From Ectothiorhodospiraceae bacterium (GTDB lineage: Bacteria > Pseudomonadota > Gammaproteobacteria > XJ16 > Halofilaceae), in assembly GCA_007134775.1 (NCBI GenBank), contig SLKC01000053.1, positions 1-51,300 of the forward strand: a DNA stretch of 51,300 nt, given 5' to 3'. Under the pieces are notes generated by a model. It saw nothing but the letters and a program-made list of their open reading frames with translations, was not told where the DNA came from and did no database searches. A program made the position numbers and the translations under genes. How positions within the stretch are numbered: position 1 is the first letter of the stretch; each line of letters opens with the position of its first letter. Positions 18,262 through 26,643 of this stretch are shown piece by piece.

Positions 18262-18881
18262 CACGCGAGACGGTCTTTCTGGTGGATGATGACCCCGATG
18301 TTCTCGACGCGGTTTCGTTTCTGTTGTCGACGGGGGGGTATCGGGTCGAGACCTTCGACGCGCCGGCGGTGCTGCTCGATCAGGTGACGTCGGAGGATGC
18401 CGGTTGCTTGGTGCTCGATGTGCGTCTACCGGAGATGAATGGGCTGGAGCTGCAGGATGCTCTGCGCGCGCGGGGTATACAGATGCCGATCGTGTTCATT
18501 ACGGGGCACGGCGATATCCCGATGGCGGTCAAGGCGGTGAATGCGGGGGCGCTGGATTTTCTGGAGAAGCCGTTTGACGATGATCAGTTGCTGGAGATCG
18601 TCGCGAAGGGGTTGGAGCACGATCGTGAGCGGCGTGAGCAGGCGGCACGCTATGCCGCGATCGAGGCGGCGCTGGATTCGCTGACGCCGCGGGAATCGGA
18701 GGTCATGGAGGAGATCCTGCGCGGCAAGCTGAACAAGATCATTGCGGCGGATCTGGAGATGAGTGTGCGTACCGTGGAAGTGCATCGGGCGCGCGTGCTG
18801 GAGAAGCTGGGAGCGCGCAACGGCTCGGATATGGTGCGGCTGGTGCTGTCGAGTGAGCGGTATCGGGACTGGAGCCCCTGA
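18258..18881 (+). CDS. FixJ-family response regulator
   Basis: The 207-residue regulator has a receiver domain with acidic pocket DDD (10-12), phospho-acceptor Asp54 (LVLDVRLPEMNG), switch Thr in VFITGHGDIPMAVKA and Lys in FLEKPFDDD. A LuxR-type helix-turn-helix follows (LTPRESEVMEEILRGKLNKIIAADLEMSVRTVEVHRARVLEKL). It is a transcription factor activated by the coupled kinase. Classical FixJ controls microaerobic genes; here the target set is unknown. A perfect hairpin lies 54 bp downstream. Confidence 0.93.
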   Translation: MTRETVFLVDDDPDVLDAVSFLLSTGGYRVETFDAPAVLLDQVTSEDAGCLVLDVRLPEMNGLELQDALRARGIQMPIVFITGHGDIPMAVKAVNAGALDFLEKPFDDDQLLEIVAKGLEHDRERREQAARYAAIEAALDSLTPRESEVMEEILRGKLNKIIAADLEMSVRTVEVHRARVLEKLGARNGSDMVRLVLSSERYRDWSP

Positions 18882-18934
18882 TACGCGGATTGATTTCGAG
18901 TCTGTCTGGGTTGCGGGGGTGGCGGCTCACGGAC

Positions 18935-18962
18935 CGTCTGCGGCCGTCCACGGCCGCAGACG
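18935..18962. terminator. Perfect 12-bp hairpin between convergent genes
   Basis: CGTCTGCGGCCG and CGGCCGCAGACG form a perfect stem around TCCA in the 128-bp gap between the FixJ-type gene (+) and yceI (-). It has no T-tract on either side. Its position between converging genes makes bidirectional, possibly Rho-assisted, termination the simplest reading. Confidence 0.55.
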
Positions 18963-19009
18963 ATCGGTGAGCTGACCTGTGCGCTTGCTGCCGGGGTGGG
19001 CGGCTGCGC

Positions 19010-19627
19010 TCAGTCCTGTCGACGTGCCTCGAACTCGAGGATGATGTCGACTTCGTCACCGACCATGTTGTCCTCGATGCCGTAGTCCATGCCGAACTCG
19101 CTGCGCCGGATGGTACCGCGCAGCGAGGCGCCGAGGACGTAGGGCGGGCTGGCGAATAGGCCGCCGCCGAACGGGTATTCGTCGATCCGGTTGATCCGGA
19201 TGTCGAGTTCGATCGGCCGCGTCTCGCCGAGCAGCGTGAAATCGCCGTAGAGCATGCCCGCGTCGGGATCGTAGTCGGTCGCCTCGAAGTGCATCTCGGG
19301 ATATTCCTCGGCGTGGAGGAAGTCGTCGTCGCGGATGTGGTTGTCGCGCTCTTCGTGATCGGTAAAGACGCTGTCGCTGTAGACGGTGACGCTGCCCTCG
19401 TGGAGTTCGTCTTCGCTTTCGTCGTAGACGAAGGCACCTTCGGCGTCGAGGAACAGGCCGAATTGCTGGGCGAAGCCGGCGTGGGAGACCTCGAAGGCCA
19501 CGGAGAAGTGCTCCTCGTCGATCTCCCACTCATGCGGCTCTGCAGCCACGGGGGCACTAACGGCCATGGCGGTGGCCAGCGCCGCGCTGGCCACCGGCAG
19601 ACGGAACGGGCGAATGGGTGTCATCAT
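19010..19627 (-). CDS. YceI-family secreted lipocalin-like protein
   Basis: The 205-residue protein has a signal peptide (1 to about 30, VAAEP cleavage region) and a YceI beta-barrel: HEWEIDEEHFSVAFEVSHAGF, then the central FEATDYDPDAG and a C-terminal FGMDYG. YceI proteins bind long polyisoprenoids in the periplasm. The sequence is very acidic. The ATG at 19627 overlaps the stop of the CDP-alcohol phosphotransferase gene by 4 bp and has AAGG upstream, so it is translated with that gene. Confidence 0.92.
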   Translation of the reverse strand: MMTPIRPFRLPVASAALATAMAVSAPVAAEPHEWEIDEEHFSVAFEVSHAGFAQQFGLFLDAEGAFVYDESEDELHEGSVTVYSDSVFTDHEERDNHIRDDDFLHAEEYPEMHFEATDYDPDAGMLYGDFTLLGETRPIELDIRINRIDEYPFGGGLFASPPYVLGASLRGTIRRSEFGMDYGIEDNMVGDEVDIILEFEARRQD

Positions 19628-20367
19628 GAGGTACCTTCGGTAGCGGCTGTGGGACCAGCGTGGCGCAGGAGCCAGCGTACGTCCAGTGCGAAGGACACGC
19701 TCAGGGCCGCCAGGGCGGTCGCGGCGATCACGGTCGCGGCGTAGGGCGGCACGATCGGCGCGAGGCAAACCATCAGCGCGCCAACCTGGAGTACGCAGAC
19801 GGCCTTGCGACGCCGGCTGGGCGGCAGCGGACGGCGCAGGATGGGCTGGAGCCAGCCGGCCAGGACGAAGGCGTAGCGCATGAGCCCGATGAGCAGGACC
19901 CACGGACCGGTCTGGCCCAGGAGCCAGACGAGCAGGCAGAGGACGAGGATGAATACCGCGTCGAGCTCCATGTCGAAGCGTGCGCCGAAGTCGGACTCGA
20001 TACCGTGGCGCCGGGCGAGCCAGCCGTCGGCGCCATCGAGGATCAGGGCGAGGGCCGCAATGGCCAGGAGCGAGAGGGCGTGATCGCCGGCGAGTTCGGG
20101 ATAGGGCAGCAGGCCGGCGAGGCCGGCGATGAGCACGCCGCGCAGGAGTGTCACGCGATTGGCGGGCCCGATGCCGCAGTGGCGTGGGCCTGGCGCTGGG
20201 ACTCGGAGTCCGACGGCTACCACGATCGTGGCGAACACGGCTACGGCGAGCATCACGGCCGGAGTGGGTATCGCGAGCCACCAGAACGCCGCGAGGCCCG
20301 CCAGGGCGGTCGCGATCAGCGCGACGCCGGGCTCGAGCCACTGCTCCTTGCGGGGTGCTGTCGTCAT
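19624..20367 (-). CDS. CDP-alcohol phosphatidyltransferase family protein
   Basis: The 247-residue membrane protein has about six helices and a complete catalytic motif. D111-x2-DG-x2-AR (111-119) is followed at the correct spacing by G128, D132 and D136. The family transfers a phosphatidyl or other phospho-group from a CDP-activated donor to an alcohol at the inner membrane. It is not obviously PgsA or PssA by length or flanking sequence. It is divergent from the dehydrogenase gene and 4-bp coupled to yceI, and may supply a lipid anchor for the neighbouring cluster. The substrate is unknown. Confidence 0.87.
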   Translation of the reverse strand: MTTAPRKEQWLEPGVALIATALAGLAAFWWLAIPTPAVMLAVAVFATIVVAVGLRVPAPGPRHCGIGPANRVTLLRGVLIAGLAGLLPYPELAGDHALSLLAIAALALILDGADGWLARRHGIESDFGARFDMELDAVFILVLCLLVWLLGQTGPWVLLIGLMRYAFVLAGWLQPILRRPLPPSRRRKAVCVLQVGALMVCLAPIVPPYAATVIAATALAALSVSFALDVRWLLRHAGPTAATEGTS

Positions 20368-20477
20368 TCTGCAGGTCCGGCGTATTCGGCTGCCTGGCCC
20401 GCGCATTCGCTTGGCCGCGCGGGGCGGAGGCGCGCACGTCGGCCTGGGGACTCTATCGTACCCTCCAGCATGGGATC

Positions 20478-21461
20478 ATGAGCACTGAGCAGGCAACCGC
20501 TTTCTGCATCCGAGGCCCCGGTGAAGGCGAGCTGGTGGATGTGGATCTGACCGCACCCGGCGCTGAGGAGGTGCGGGTGCGCACGCTGCATTCGGGGGTC
20601 AGCCGTGGCACCGAGCGCCTTGTGTTCAATGGCAAGGTGCCATCCAGCCAGCACGCGACGATGCGGGCGCCGTTCCAGCGGGGCGAGTTCCCGGGCCCCG
20701 TTATCTACGGCTACAGCAATGTCGGCGTGGTCGAGGCGGGTCCCGAGGCCCTTCTCGGGCGTTCGGTATTCTGCCTCTTCCCCCATCAGACGGCGTATGT
20801 CGCGCCTGCGACCGCCGTGGTGCCGCTGCCGGAGGCGGTACCCGCCGCCCGTGCGGTGCTGGCCGCGAACATGGAGACGGCGGTCAACGCGCTGTGGGAT
20901 GCGGGCCCGCGTGTGGGCGATCGCATCAGCGTGATCGGCGGGGGCACGCTCGGCTGTCTGGTGGCGCGGCTGTGCGCCGAGCTGCCGGGGACTTCGGTTG
21001 AGGTTATCGATGTCGAGCCGCAGCGGGCGCCCGTGGTCGCGGCGTTGGGGGCGGTGTTCCGTCGCCCCGGCGAGGCGAGTGCGGAGCGCGACCTGGTCTT
21101 CCATACCAGTGCCACGGAGGCGGGTCTGCGCCAGGCACTGGCGTGTGCGGGCCGCGAGGCGGCGATTATCGAGTTGAGCTGGTTCGGGACGCGCTCGGTC
21201 GAACTCCCCCTCGGCGAGGCCTTCCATTCTGGGCGGCTCCGTCTGTGCTCATCGCAGGTCGGGACAGTGGCGCCAGCGCGCGCCGCGCAGCGCAGTCACC
21301 GCGATCGGCTGGTGCTGGCGCTCGACCTCCTGGCCGATCCGGTGTATGAACGGCTTATCGACAGCCACAGTGATTTCGCCGATCTGCCGGCGACGATGGC
21401 ACGGATCGCGGCGGGAGGTGCGGGTTCGCTCTGCCATCGGATCGATTATCCGGGGCCCTGA
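20478..21461 (+). CDS. Medium-chain dehydrogenase, BchC-like
   Basis: The 327-residue protein belongs to the medium-chain dehydrogenase superfamily. [16 protein letters not shown] (37-52) resembles the N-terminus of BchC-type 2-desacetyl-2-hydroxyethyl bacteriochlorophyllide dehydrogenases. A Rossmann segment [14 protein letters not shown] lies at 152-165. The catalytic-zinc Cys/His pattern of alcohol dehydrogenases is not visible, so it is probably a zinc-independent NAD(P)-linked oxidoreductase. It heads a five-gene run, with the PTPS-like gene 20 bp on. ATG 20478 has only a GGGA nearby. The true substrate is unknown; no photosynthesis genes are near. Confidence 0.82.
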   Translation: MSTEQATAFCIRGPGEGELVDVDLTAPGAEEVRVRTLHSGVSRGTERLVFNGKVPSSQHATMRAPFQRGEFPGPVIYGYSNVGVVEAGPEALLGRSVFCLFPHQTAYVAPATAVVPLPEAVPAARAVLAANMETAVNALWDAGPRVGDRISVIGGGTLGCLVARLCAELPGTSVEVIDVEPQRAPVVAALGAVFRRPGEASAERDLVFHTSATEAGLRQALACAGREAAIIELSWFGTRSVELPLGEAFHSGRLRLCSSQVGTVAPARAAQRSHRDRLVLALDLLADPVYERLIDSHSDFADLPATMARIAAGGAGSLCHRIDYPGP

Positions 21462-21481
21462 ATTGCGGGAGGCAAGTGTCA

Positions 21482-21883
21482 ATGTACAGCGTTACCGTCC
21501 GCGATCACGTCATGATCGCGCACAGCCTGCAGGGCGAGGTCTTTGGGCCGGCCCAGCGGCTCCATGGCGCGACCTATGTGGTCGATGCCACCTTCCGCCG
21601 GCCCCGACTCGATGAGCACGGCGTTGTCGTCGATATCGGCCGGGCAACCGAGGTCCTGCGCGCCAGTATCGAGGACTTGAACTACCGTAATCTGGATGAT
21701 CATCCGGAGCTGGCTGGGAGCAATACTACGACCGAGTCGCTGGCAGGGGTGATCTTCACCCGGCTCGCGCACGCGGCGCGCGCGGGAGAGCTCGGCCCGG
21801 CGGGCACGGGCCTGGCGGCGATCGCGGTCACGCTGCATGAGTCCCATATCGCGTGGGCGTCGTACGAGGGGCGCGTGGATTGA
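21482..21883 (+). CDS. PTPS-fold protein lacking catalytic Cys and one zinc His
   Basis: The 133-residue protein has the T-fold of 6-pyruvoyl/6-carboxytetrahydropterin synthases: IAHSL (His14), then [14 protein letters not shown], then [13 protein letters not shown] and NTTTESLA, ending [13 protein letters not shown]. In canonical enzymes the central motif is C-x3-HGH. Here the Cys position is Ala24 and the second His is Ala30, so the nucleophile and one of three zinc ligands are gone, while the Asp-His pair (DDH) and the Glu remain. It is unlikely to be QueD or PTPS in function. GGAGG precedes ATG 21482, and the next gene starts 7 bp after the stop. Confidence 0.85.
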   Translation: MYSVTVRDHVMIAHSLQGEVFGPAQRLHGATYVVDATFRRPRLDEHGVVVDIGRATEVLRASIEDLNYRNLDDHPELAGSNTTTESLAGVIFTRLAHAARAGELGPAGTGLAAIAVTLHESHIAWASYEGRVD

Positions 21884-21890
21884 GCCGCTC

Positions 21891-22931
21891 ATGACGGGTC
21901 ACTTCCTCTCCGCGGGGGATCCCGAGCAGCTCACGGGCGGGCACATCTACAACCGCCGGATCCTGTCGGCCCTCGCGGCGCAGGGCTGGCCGCTGCAGCA
22001 TCACGTCCTGCCCGGTGACTACCCAGAACCCGCTGCCGGAGATCATGCCGCCGCCTGCGACCGGCTCGCCGCGCTGCCCGATGACAGCGTCGTCGTCATC
22101 GACGGCCTCGCCCTGGGGGCGTTGGCGGAGGCGATCGTCGCGCATTCGACGTGGCTGCGCCTGGTGGCACTGGTGCATCTGCCGCTGGGCGCCGAGGTCG
22201 GTACCGCGGCCACACAGCTGCGCGAGCGTGCCGCGCGGGAGGCCCGGGCACTCGCGGCCTGCCGCCGGATAATCGCCAACAGTGAACACACGCGAGACGG
22301 TCTCGTCCGACGCGGCCTGGCGCCGACAGCGATCGATGTCGTGCCGCCGGGCACCGAGCCGGCACCGTTGGCGCGTGGCGCAGACGACACCACTCGCCTG
22401 ATCTGCGTGGCGACGGTGACCCCGCGCAAGGGCCAGGATCTGCTGGTCGATGCGCTCGCCGGCCTGGTCGGGCTGTCCTGGCATTGCCGGCTGGTCGGCA
22501 GTGTTGATCGCGATCCGGCCTTCGCCGCCCGAGTGCGCGAGCGCATCGATCAGGCGGGACTCGCCGATCGGATCTCGCTGGTCGGGGAGTGCGCCGGCGC
22601 CGCACTGGAGGCCTGTTGGCACGAGGCCGATCTGGCCGTGCTGCCTTCACACTACGAGGGCTATGGGATGGTCATCACCGAAGCGATCGCGCGCGGCCTG
22701 CCCGTGGTCGCCACGGCCGGTGGCGCTGTCGGCGAGGCGCTGCCACCGGCCACGGGCCTGCTCTCGGCGCCTGGCGACAGGGCGGCGCTGGAGGTCAACC
22801 TGGGCGAGTTCCTCGGTAACGCCGAGTTGCGCGGCACGCTCGCCGAGATGGCACGGCGCGCCCGGCGCGGACTGCCGACCTGGGACGAGCGCGCACGGCA
22901 ATTCGCACACGCCCTGGAGCGCACGGGATGA
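21891..22931 (+). CDS. GT4-family glycosyltransferase
   Basis: The 346-residue protein has a GT-B fold. The N-terminal TGGHIYNRRI acceptor-side loop is followed by IIANSEHTRDGLVRRG and VPPGTEP, then the donor domain VATVTPRKGQDLLVDAL. The EX7E motif is E256-GYGMVIT-E264, typical of retaining GT4 enzymes using nucleotide sugars. No signal peptide or membrane helix is visible. It is 7 bp after the PTPS-like gene and 4-bp coupled to the methyltransferase, so all act in one pathway. The sugar and acceptor are unknown. Confidence 0.88.
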   Translation: MTGHFLSAGDPEQLTGGHIYNRRILSALAAQGWPLQHHVLPGDYPEPAAGDHAAACDRLAALPDDSVVVIDGLALGALAEAIVAHSTWLRLVALVHLPLGAEVGTAATQLRERAAREARALAACRRIIANSEHTRDGLVRRGLAPTAIDVVPPGTEPAPLARGADDTTRLICVATVTPRKGQDLLVDALAGLVGLSWHCRLVGSVDRDPAFAARVRERIDQAGLADRISLVGECAGAALEACWHEADLAVLPSHYEGYGMVITEAIARGLPVVATAGGAVGEALPPATGLLSAPGDRAALEVNLGEFLGNAELRGTLAEMARRARRGLPTWDERARQFAHALERTG

Positions 22932-23749
22932 CGGAGTTCAGCGACGACTGGCTCGCGCTGCGCGAGGCCGCCGATGCCCGGGCGCGTTCACGCGAACTCG
23001 TCGCGCGGCTGGCGACGGCGCTGCATGGACCCCTGCGGTGCGTGGATCTGGGCGCGGGGACCGGCGCGAATGTGCGCTACCTGGCAGCACGTCTGGCGGG
23101 GCCGCAGCACTGGGAGCTGCGCGATCACGACGCCGATCTGCTCGCCTGTGCACGCGGGGCGTGTAGTGCCCTGCATGCCGCCGACGGGCGTGCGGTCACG
23201 GTCACGACGGCCGTGACCGACCTGTTCGACTGGGCTGGTACCGGGTGGCGCGATGCACAGTTGGTGACGGCCTCGGCCCTGCTCGACCTCATGGGAGAGC
23301 AGTGGATTCGCAGCCTTGTGGGCGAAGTGGCCGCGGCCGATGCCGCGGCGCTGTTGGCGTTGAGCTACGATGGGCGCATTGGTTGGGAACCGGGTGACGC
23401 CGCCGACGATGCACTGCGCACGGCGTTCAATGCACATCAGCGAGCTCGATGGGTCAACGATGAGCCGGCGCTGGGCCCGGACGCCGGCGCCGCGGCCGCC
23501 TCCGCCTTTCGCGACGCGGGGTTCCGCGTGCACGCGGCCACCAGCGACTGGTGCATTGGCGGCGACCAGCCGCGATTGCTGCAGGCGCTGATCGCGGGCT
23601 GGGTCGAGGCCGCTGCAGAGCAGCAGCCAGACGACGCGGGCGCCTTCCGCGCCTGGGGCGAGCGGCGTTCGGCCCAGGTCGAGCGTTGTGCGCTGCGGGT
23701 GCGTGTCGGGCACACCGACTGTCTCGCGCTTCCCCGCCGGGAAGGGTAG
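22928..23749 (+). CDS. Class I SAM-dependent methyltransferase-like protein
   Basis: The 273-residue protein has SAM motif I VDLGAGTGANVRYLA (39-53) and an acidic motif II region (ELRDHDADLL). A later LVTASALLDLMGEQWI segment takes the place of motif IV. The C-terminal third (WVNDEPALGPDAG, then DAGFRVHAATSDWCI) does not match a methyltransferase class I know. ATGA overlap joins it to the glycosyltransferase, and the next gene begins 6 bp later. It is probably a small-molecule methyltransferase in the same pathway. Confidence 0.83.
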   Translation: MTEFSDDWLALREAADARARSRELVARLATALHGPLRCVDLGAGTGANVRYLAARLAGPQHWELRDHDADLLACARGACSALHAADGRAVTVTTAVTDLFDWAGTGWRDAQLVTASALLDLMGEQWIRSLVGEVAAADAAALLALSYDGRIGWEPGDAADDALRTAFNAHQRARWVNDEPALGPDAGAAAASAFRDAGFRVHAATSDWCIGGDQPRLLQALIAGWVEAAAEQQPDDAGAFRAWGERRSAQVERCALRVRVGHTDCLALPRREG

Positions 23750-23755
23750 GATCTC

Positions 23756-24661
23756 TTGTCCGGCCGCTTGCGCAGGGCAGGGTTGCGGCTCGGTGTCAGC
23801 GCAGCGCTCCTGAGCGGTGTGCTGCTCTGGTCCGACCCGGCCGCCATCGCCGAGTTGCTGCTTGGCCTGGATCCGCGCTGGCTCTTGCCTGCACTGCTCG
23901 TCACCGTGCTGCAGGTGGGGCTCTCGGCTTGGCGCTGGCGGTTCACGGCGGCGCGCCTCGGGATCGCGTTGCGCTGGAGCACGGCGTTCACGGAGTACTA
24001 TCTCGCCACCTTCCTCAATCAGGTCCTGCCCGGCGGTGTCACCGGCGATGCCGCGCGTGCATGGCGTCACGCCCGCGCGCTGGCACAGTATGGCCCCGCG
24101 GTGCGCGCCGTGGTGATCGAGCGTGCGTCGGGCCAGCTCGTCATGGCCGGCGTCGCCGCTCTTGCGCTGGTCGCGCAGCCGGCACTGCTCGCCGGCCTCC
24201 CGGTGGGGTTGTCGGGCGTGTTCGCGGTCGTGGCCGCGGCGGCCGGCCTCTCGGGCTGGCTGGCGTGGCGCTGGCTCGCGCGCGTTCTGCGTCCGCTGCT
24301 CGTCGACATCCGCCGGGCGCTGCTTGCGCCCGGCGCGCTGCCAGTCCAGATCGCGACGTCGGTGGCCGTCGTCGCGACCTACATCGTCGTCTACCTGATC
24401 GCCGCACGTGCGTTGGGCGTTGCGACGCCGTTCACGCTGTTGCTGCCGCTGATACCGATCGTTCTGCTGGCGATGCTCATCCCCCTGAGCGTCTCCGGCT
24501 GGGGATTCCGCGAGGCCGCTGCCGCGATCGTCTGGCCGCTCGCCGGTCTGCCGGCGAGCGAAGGGGTGGCGATCGCCGTCGCCTATGGACTGCTGGTGCT
24601 GATGGGCAGCCTGCCCGGGGCCGGCGTGATGGTTGCGCGGCCCCTCAACCCCGATGCGTAG
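23756..24661 (+). CDS. LPG-synthase-TM / UPF0104 membrane protein
   Basis: The 301-residue protein has about eight hydrophobic helices and the family sequences FLNQVLPGGVTGDAARAWRH and LIPLSVSGWGFREAAAAIVWPLAG. This superfamily includes flippase domains of MprF and YbhN-like proteins. Here it lacks the aminoacyl-transferase domain, so it may move a lipid-linked or polar product across the membrane. The start is TTG 23756, with AGGA 5 nt upstream. It closes the plus-strand run and converges with the RibD-like gene 6 bp away. Confidence 0.85.
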   Translation: MSGRLRRAGLRLGVSAALLSGVLLWSDPAAIAELLLGLDPRWLLPALLVTVLQVGLSAWRWRFTAARLGIALRWSTAFTEYYLATFLNQVLPGGVTGDAARAWRHARALAQYGPAVRAVVIERASGQLVMAGVAALALVAQPALLAGLPVGLSGVFAVVAAAAGLSGWLAWRWLARVLRPLLVDIRRALLAPGALPVQIATSVAVVATYIVVYLIAARALGVATPFTLLLPLIPIVLLAMLIPLSVSGWGFREAAAAIVWPLAGLPASEGVAIAVAYGLLVLMGSLPGAGVMVARPLNPDA

Positions 24662-24667
24662 CACCCC

Positions 24668-25615
24668 TCAGGGCGATCGACGTAGATCGAAATCGAAGAG
24701 GATGTCGTCGCCCAGACGGAAGTGGCGGCAGGGCGGGCGCAGGGCGTCTTCGAGCGCATCGATTGCGGGTAGCGTGAAGGCGGCCCGGCCCGAGCCGATG
24801 ATCAGCGGGGCGACGGTGAGGTGGAGGCGGTCGAGGAGGCCGGCCTGGAGGAAGCGCGAGACGGTGACGCCGCCGCCCTCGACGAGCACGCGTGTGAGGC
24901 CGCGCGCGGCGAGCGCGTCGAGAATCGCCTGCGGATCGAGGCCGCCCTCCGGCGTACGGGCCACGGCGAGGCATGTGGCTTGACCCGGCGGATGACGCGT
25001 TGCGTCGGCGGTGTGGATCAGCACGGTGGGGGCCGCGTCGTCGTGGAAGAGCTGCAGGTGTTCCGGTACGCGGTGGCCGGCATCGATGACGACCCGGGTG
25101 GGGTTGTCGCCTTCGGTATGGCGCACGGTGAGCGCGGGGTCGTCGGCACAGGCGGTGCCGGCACCGATGACCACGACGTCGACCAATGCGCGCAGGCGGT
25201 GTAAGTGGCGGAGGTCCGCGCTGCCGGTCACGTAGCGCGAGGCGCCATTGCGCGTTGCAATACGCCCGTCCACGCTCTGGCCGAGCTGCGCCAGGGTCCG
25301 GATCGAGGAATCGACGGCCAGGGGCAGGTAGAGATCGAAGACCTCCCGTGCTGCGGGCGTGACCGGCCGGTCGCATTGCCATCCACCGCGACCGTCGACC
25401 TCGAGGGCGATGCCCACGCTAGGGTCGTCCCTGCACGATGCGCCGCCCTCGCGGCGCGCGCCCCGCTGCAGAACCAGGCGCCAGGCTTGCTCGGCGGTGA
25501 GCGCGTCGATGGCGCCTGCGGAGGAGGGTTCAGTGGGCAAGCGTTCTCCCATGGCCCAACAGCGGTAGCCCATTGCCGGCATGGCCGCATTGGGGATGCG
25601 GTCATGCCGGCTCAC
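24668..25615 (-). CDS. RibD C-terminal / dihydrofolate-reductase-like protein
   Basis: Of the 315 residues, about 100-310 form a RibD_C domain: TLAQLGQSVDGRIA, YVTGSADLRHLHRLRALVDVVVIGAGTACADDPALTVR, and RVLVEGGG. The family reduces 5-amino-6-ribosylamino-pyrimidinones or related compounds with NADPH. No RibD deaminase domain is present. The N-terminal 95 residues are unrelated to it and unrecognised. It converges on the PTPS/GT/methyltransferase run, and I infer it supplies a reduced pyrimidine or pterin precursor. The start is uncertain: GTG 25615, or ATG 25582 or 25552; none has a good SD. Confidence 0.82.
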   Translation of the reverse strand: MSRHDRIPNAAMPAMGYRCWAMGERLPTEPSSAGAIDALTAEQAWRLVLQRGARREGGASCRDDPSVGIALEVDGRGGWQCDRPVTPAAREVFDLYLPLAVDSSIRTLAQLGQSVDGRIATRNGASRYVTGSADLRHLHRLRALVDVVVIGAGTACADDPALTVRHTEGDNPTRVVIDAGHRVPEHLQLFHDDAAPTVLIHTADATRHPPGQATCLAVARTPEGGLDPQAILDALAARGLTRVLVEGGGVTVSRFLQAGLLDRLHLTVAPLIIGSGRAAFTLPAIDALEDALRPPCRHFRLGDDILFDFDLRRSP

Positions 25616-25674
25616 TCGGTCTGTTCGGGCAGTTCGTGACGGGCGAGCGCTCGGATGATTACGGCGATCCCGTC

Positions 25675-26643
25675 CTACGGTTGAATCTCGATACGCTCCG
25701 CTTCGATCCGGCGGTCCTCGAGTAGTGTGCCACGGACGCGCACGCGGCGGTTGTCATCGAGGTCGTTGTGATCGCCACCGACGAATTCGGCGTCATCGAA
25801 CTCGATGACGGCGCCGCGCAGACGGGCCTCGCCCATGACACCCGGGACGGTAAGTAGGCCCTCCAGCACAACGGTATCGCCGGGCTCCCCGCCGATCCGG
25901 ACAATGCGCTCCAGGGCCTGGGCATCGAAGTGACCGGGCTGGCCGGCGCGCTCCTGGCCGGTGATCCGGACGAAATCGTTCTCGGCGAGGGCGTCGTCGA
26001 CCTCGTCGCTGGGGACCTCCCCAGCGTAGTCGACGGTCAGGCTACCGATGCGGAAGCGGCCCTCGCCCGTCGCGCCGCGCTGGCGCACGGGGCCGGTGCG
26101 CAGGCCGGGGCCGGGCGGCGCCTCCTCGATGCGCCGCGCGATCAGTTCGCCGTCACTGCCGTGGAAGGCGCTGACGGCAACCCGGTCACCCGGCGACAGC
26201 GATTCTCCGTCAACCGCGACCACGGTGCGGTCATCGATGGTGATCTCTTCGCCAAAGATGCGCAGCGTTTGGGTGTCGCCGCGGTCATCGAGCGGGCCCT
26301 GCACCGGCCCGCGGATCGCTGTGTCGCGCTCGACGGTCAGCGCGGTCATGCGGTCGAAATCGACCTCGACGCGCACGACATGACCCTCGCGGATGTCGTC
26401 CATCGTAGCCGAATCATCGCCATCGACGATGACCTCGGCATCTTCGGTCGACAGTGTCTGTTCGTTGATCTGGATCGAGGCGCGCTCGGTGACCACGCCG
26501 GCCGTAATCCCGGTGCCGCCCGTACCGCCGTCGGCGATACCGTCGCCACCGCCGCAGCCGGTGGCGACGGTGATGACCAGCAGCGCGGCGAGCCAGGGTT
26601 TCGACTCGGGCCGTTGTGGGCGGCGGTTACGTAATCCGGTCAT
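25675..26643 (-). CDS. DUF5666-type acidic lipoprotein
   Basis: The 322-residue protein begins with a lipoprotein signal (AALLVITVATGC, Cys about 30) and a Gly-rich linker. It then has repeated beta-rich modules of 55-70 residues with the pattern V-x-G-x-V...(D/E)GD-x-V-x-V (for example DGESLSPGDRVAVSAF and LRGAVIEFDDAEF), as in DUF5666 proteins. It is expected to face the periplasm from a membrane. It is 4-bp coupled to the DUF6502 gene, and this pair likely acts together. Function is unknown. Confidence 0.82.
   Translation of the reverse strand: MTGLRNRRPQRPESKPWLAALLVITVATGCGGGDGIADGGTGGTGITAGVVTERASIQINEQTLSTEDAEVIVDGDDSATMDDIREGHVVRVEVDFDRMTALTVERDTAIRGPVQGPLDDRGDTQTLRIFGEEITIDDRTVVAVDGESLSPGDRVAVSAFHGSDGELIARRIEEAPPGPGLRTGPVRQRGATGEGRFRIGSLTVDYAGEVPSDEVDDALAENDFVRITGQERAGQPGHFDAQALERIVRIGGEPGDTVVLEGLLTVPGVMGEARLRGAVIEFDDAEFVGGDHNDLDDNRRVRVRGTLLEDRRIEAERIEIQP

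Noticed and set aside
22988-24664. 558-codon minus-strand frame opposite the methyltransferase and membrane gene
   Set aside because: The genes on the plus strand have motifs, overlaps and SD sequences; this frame has none.
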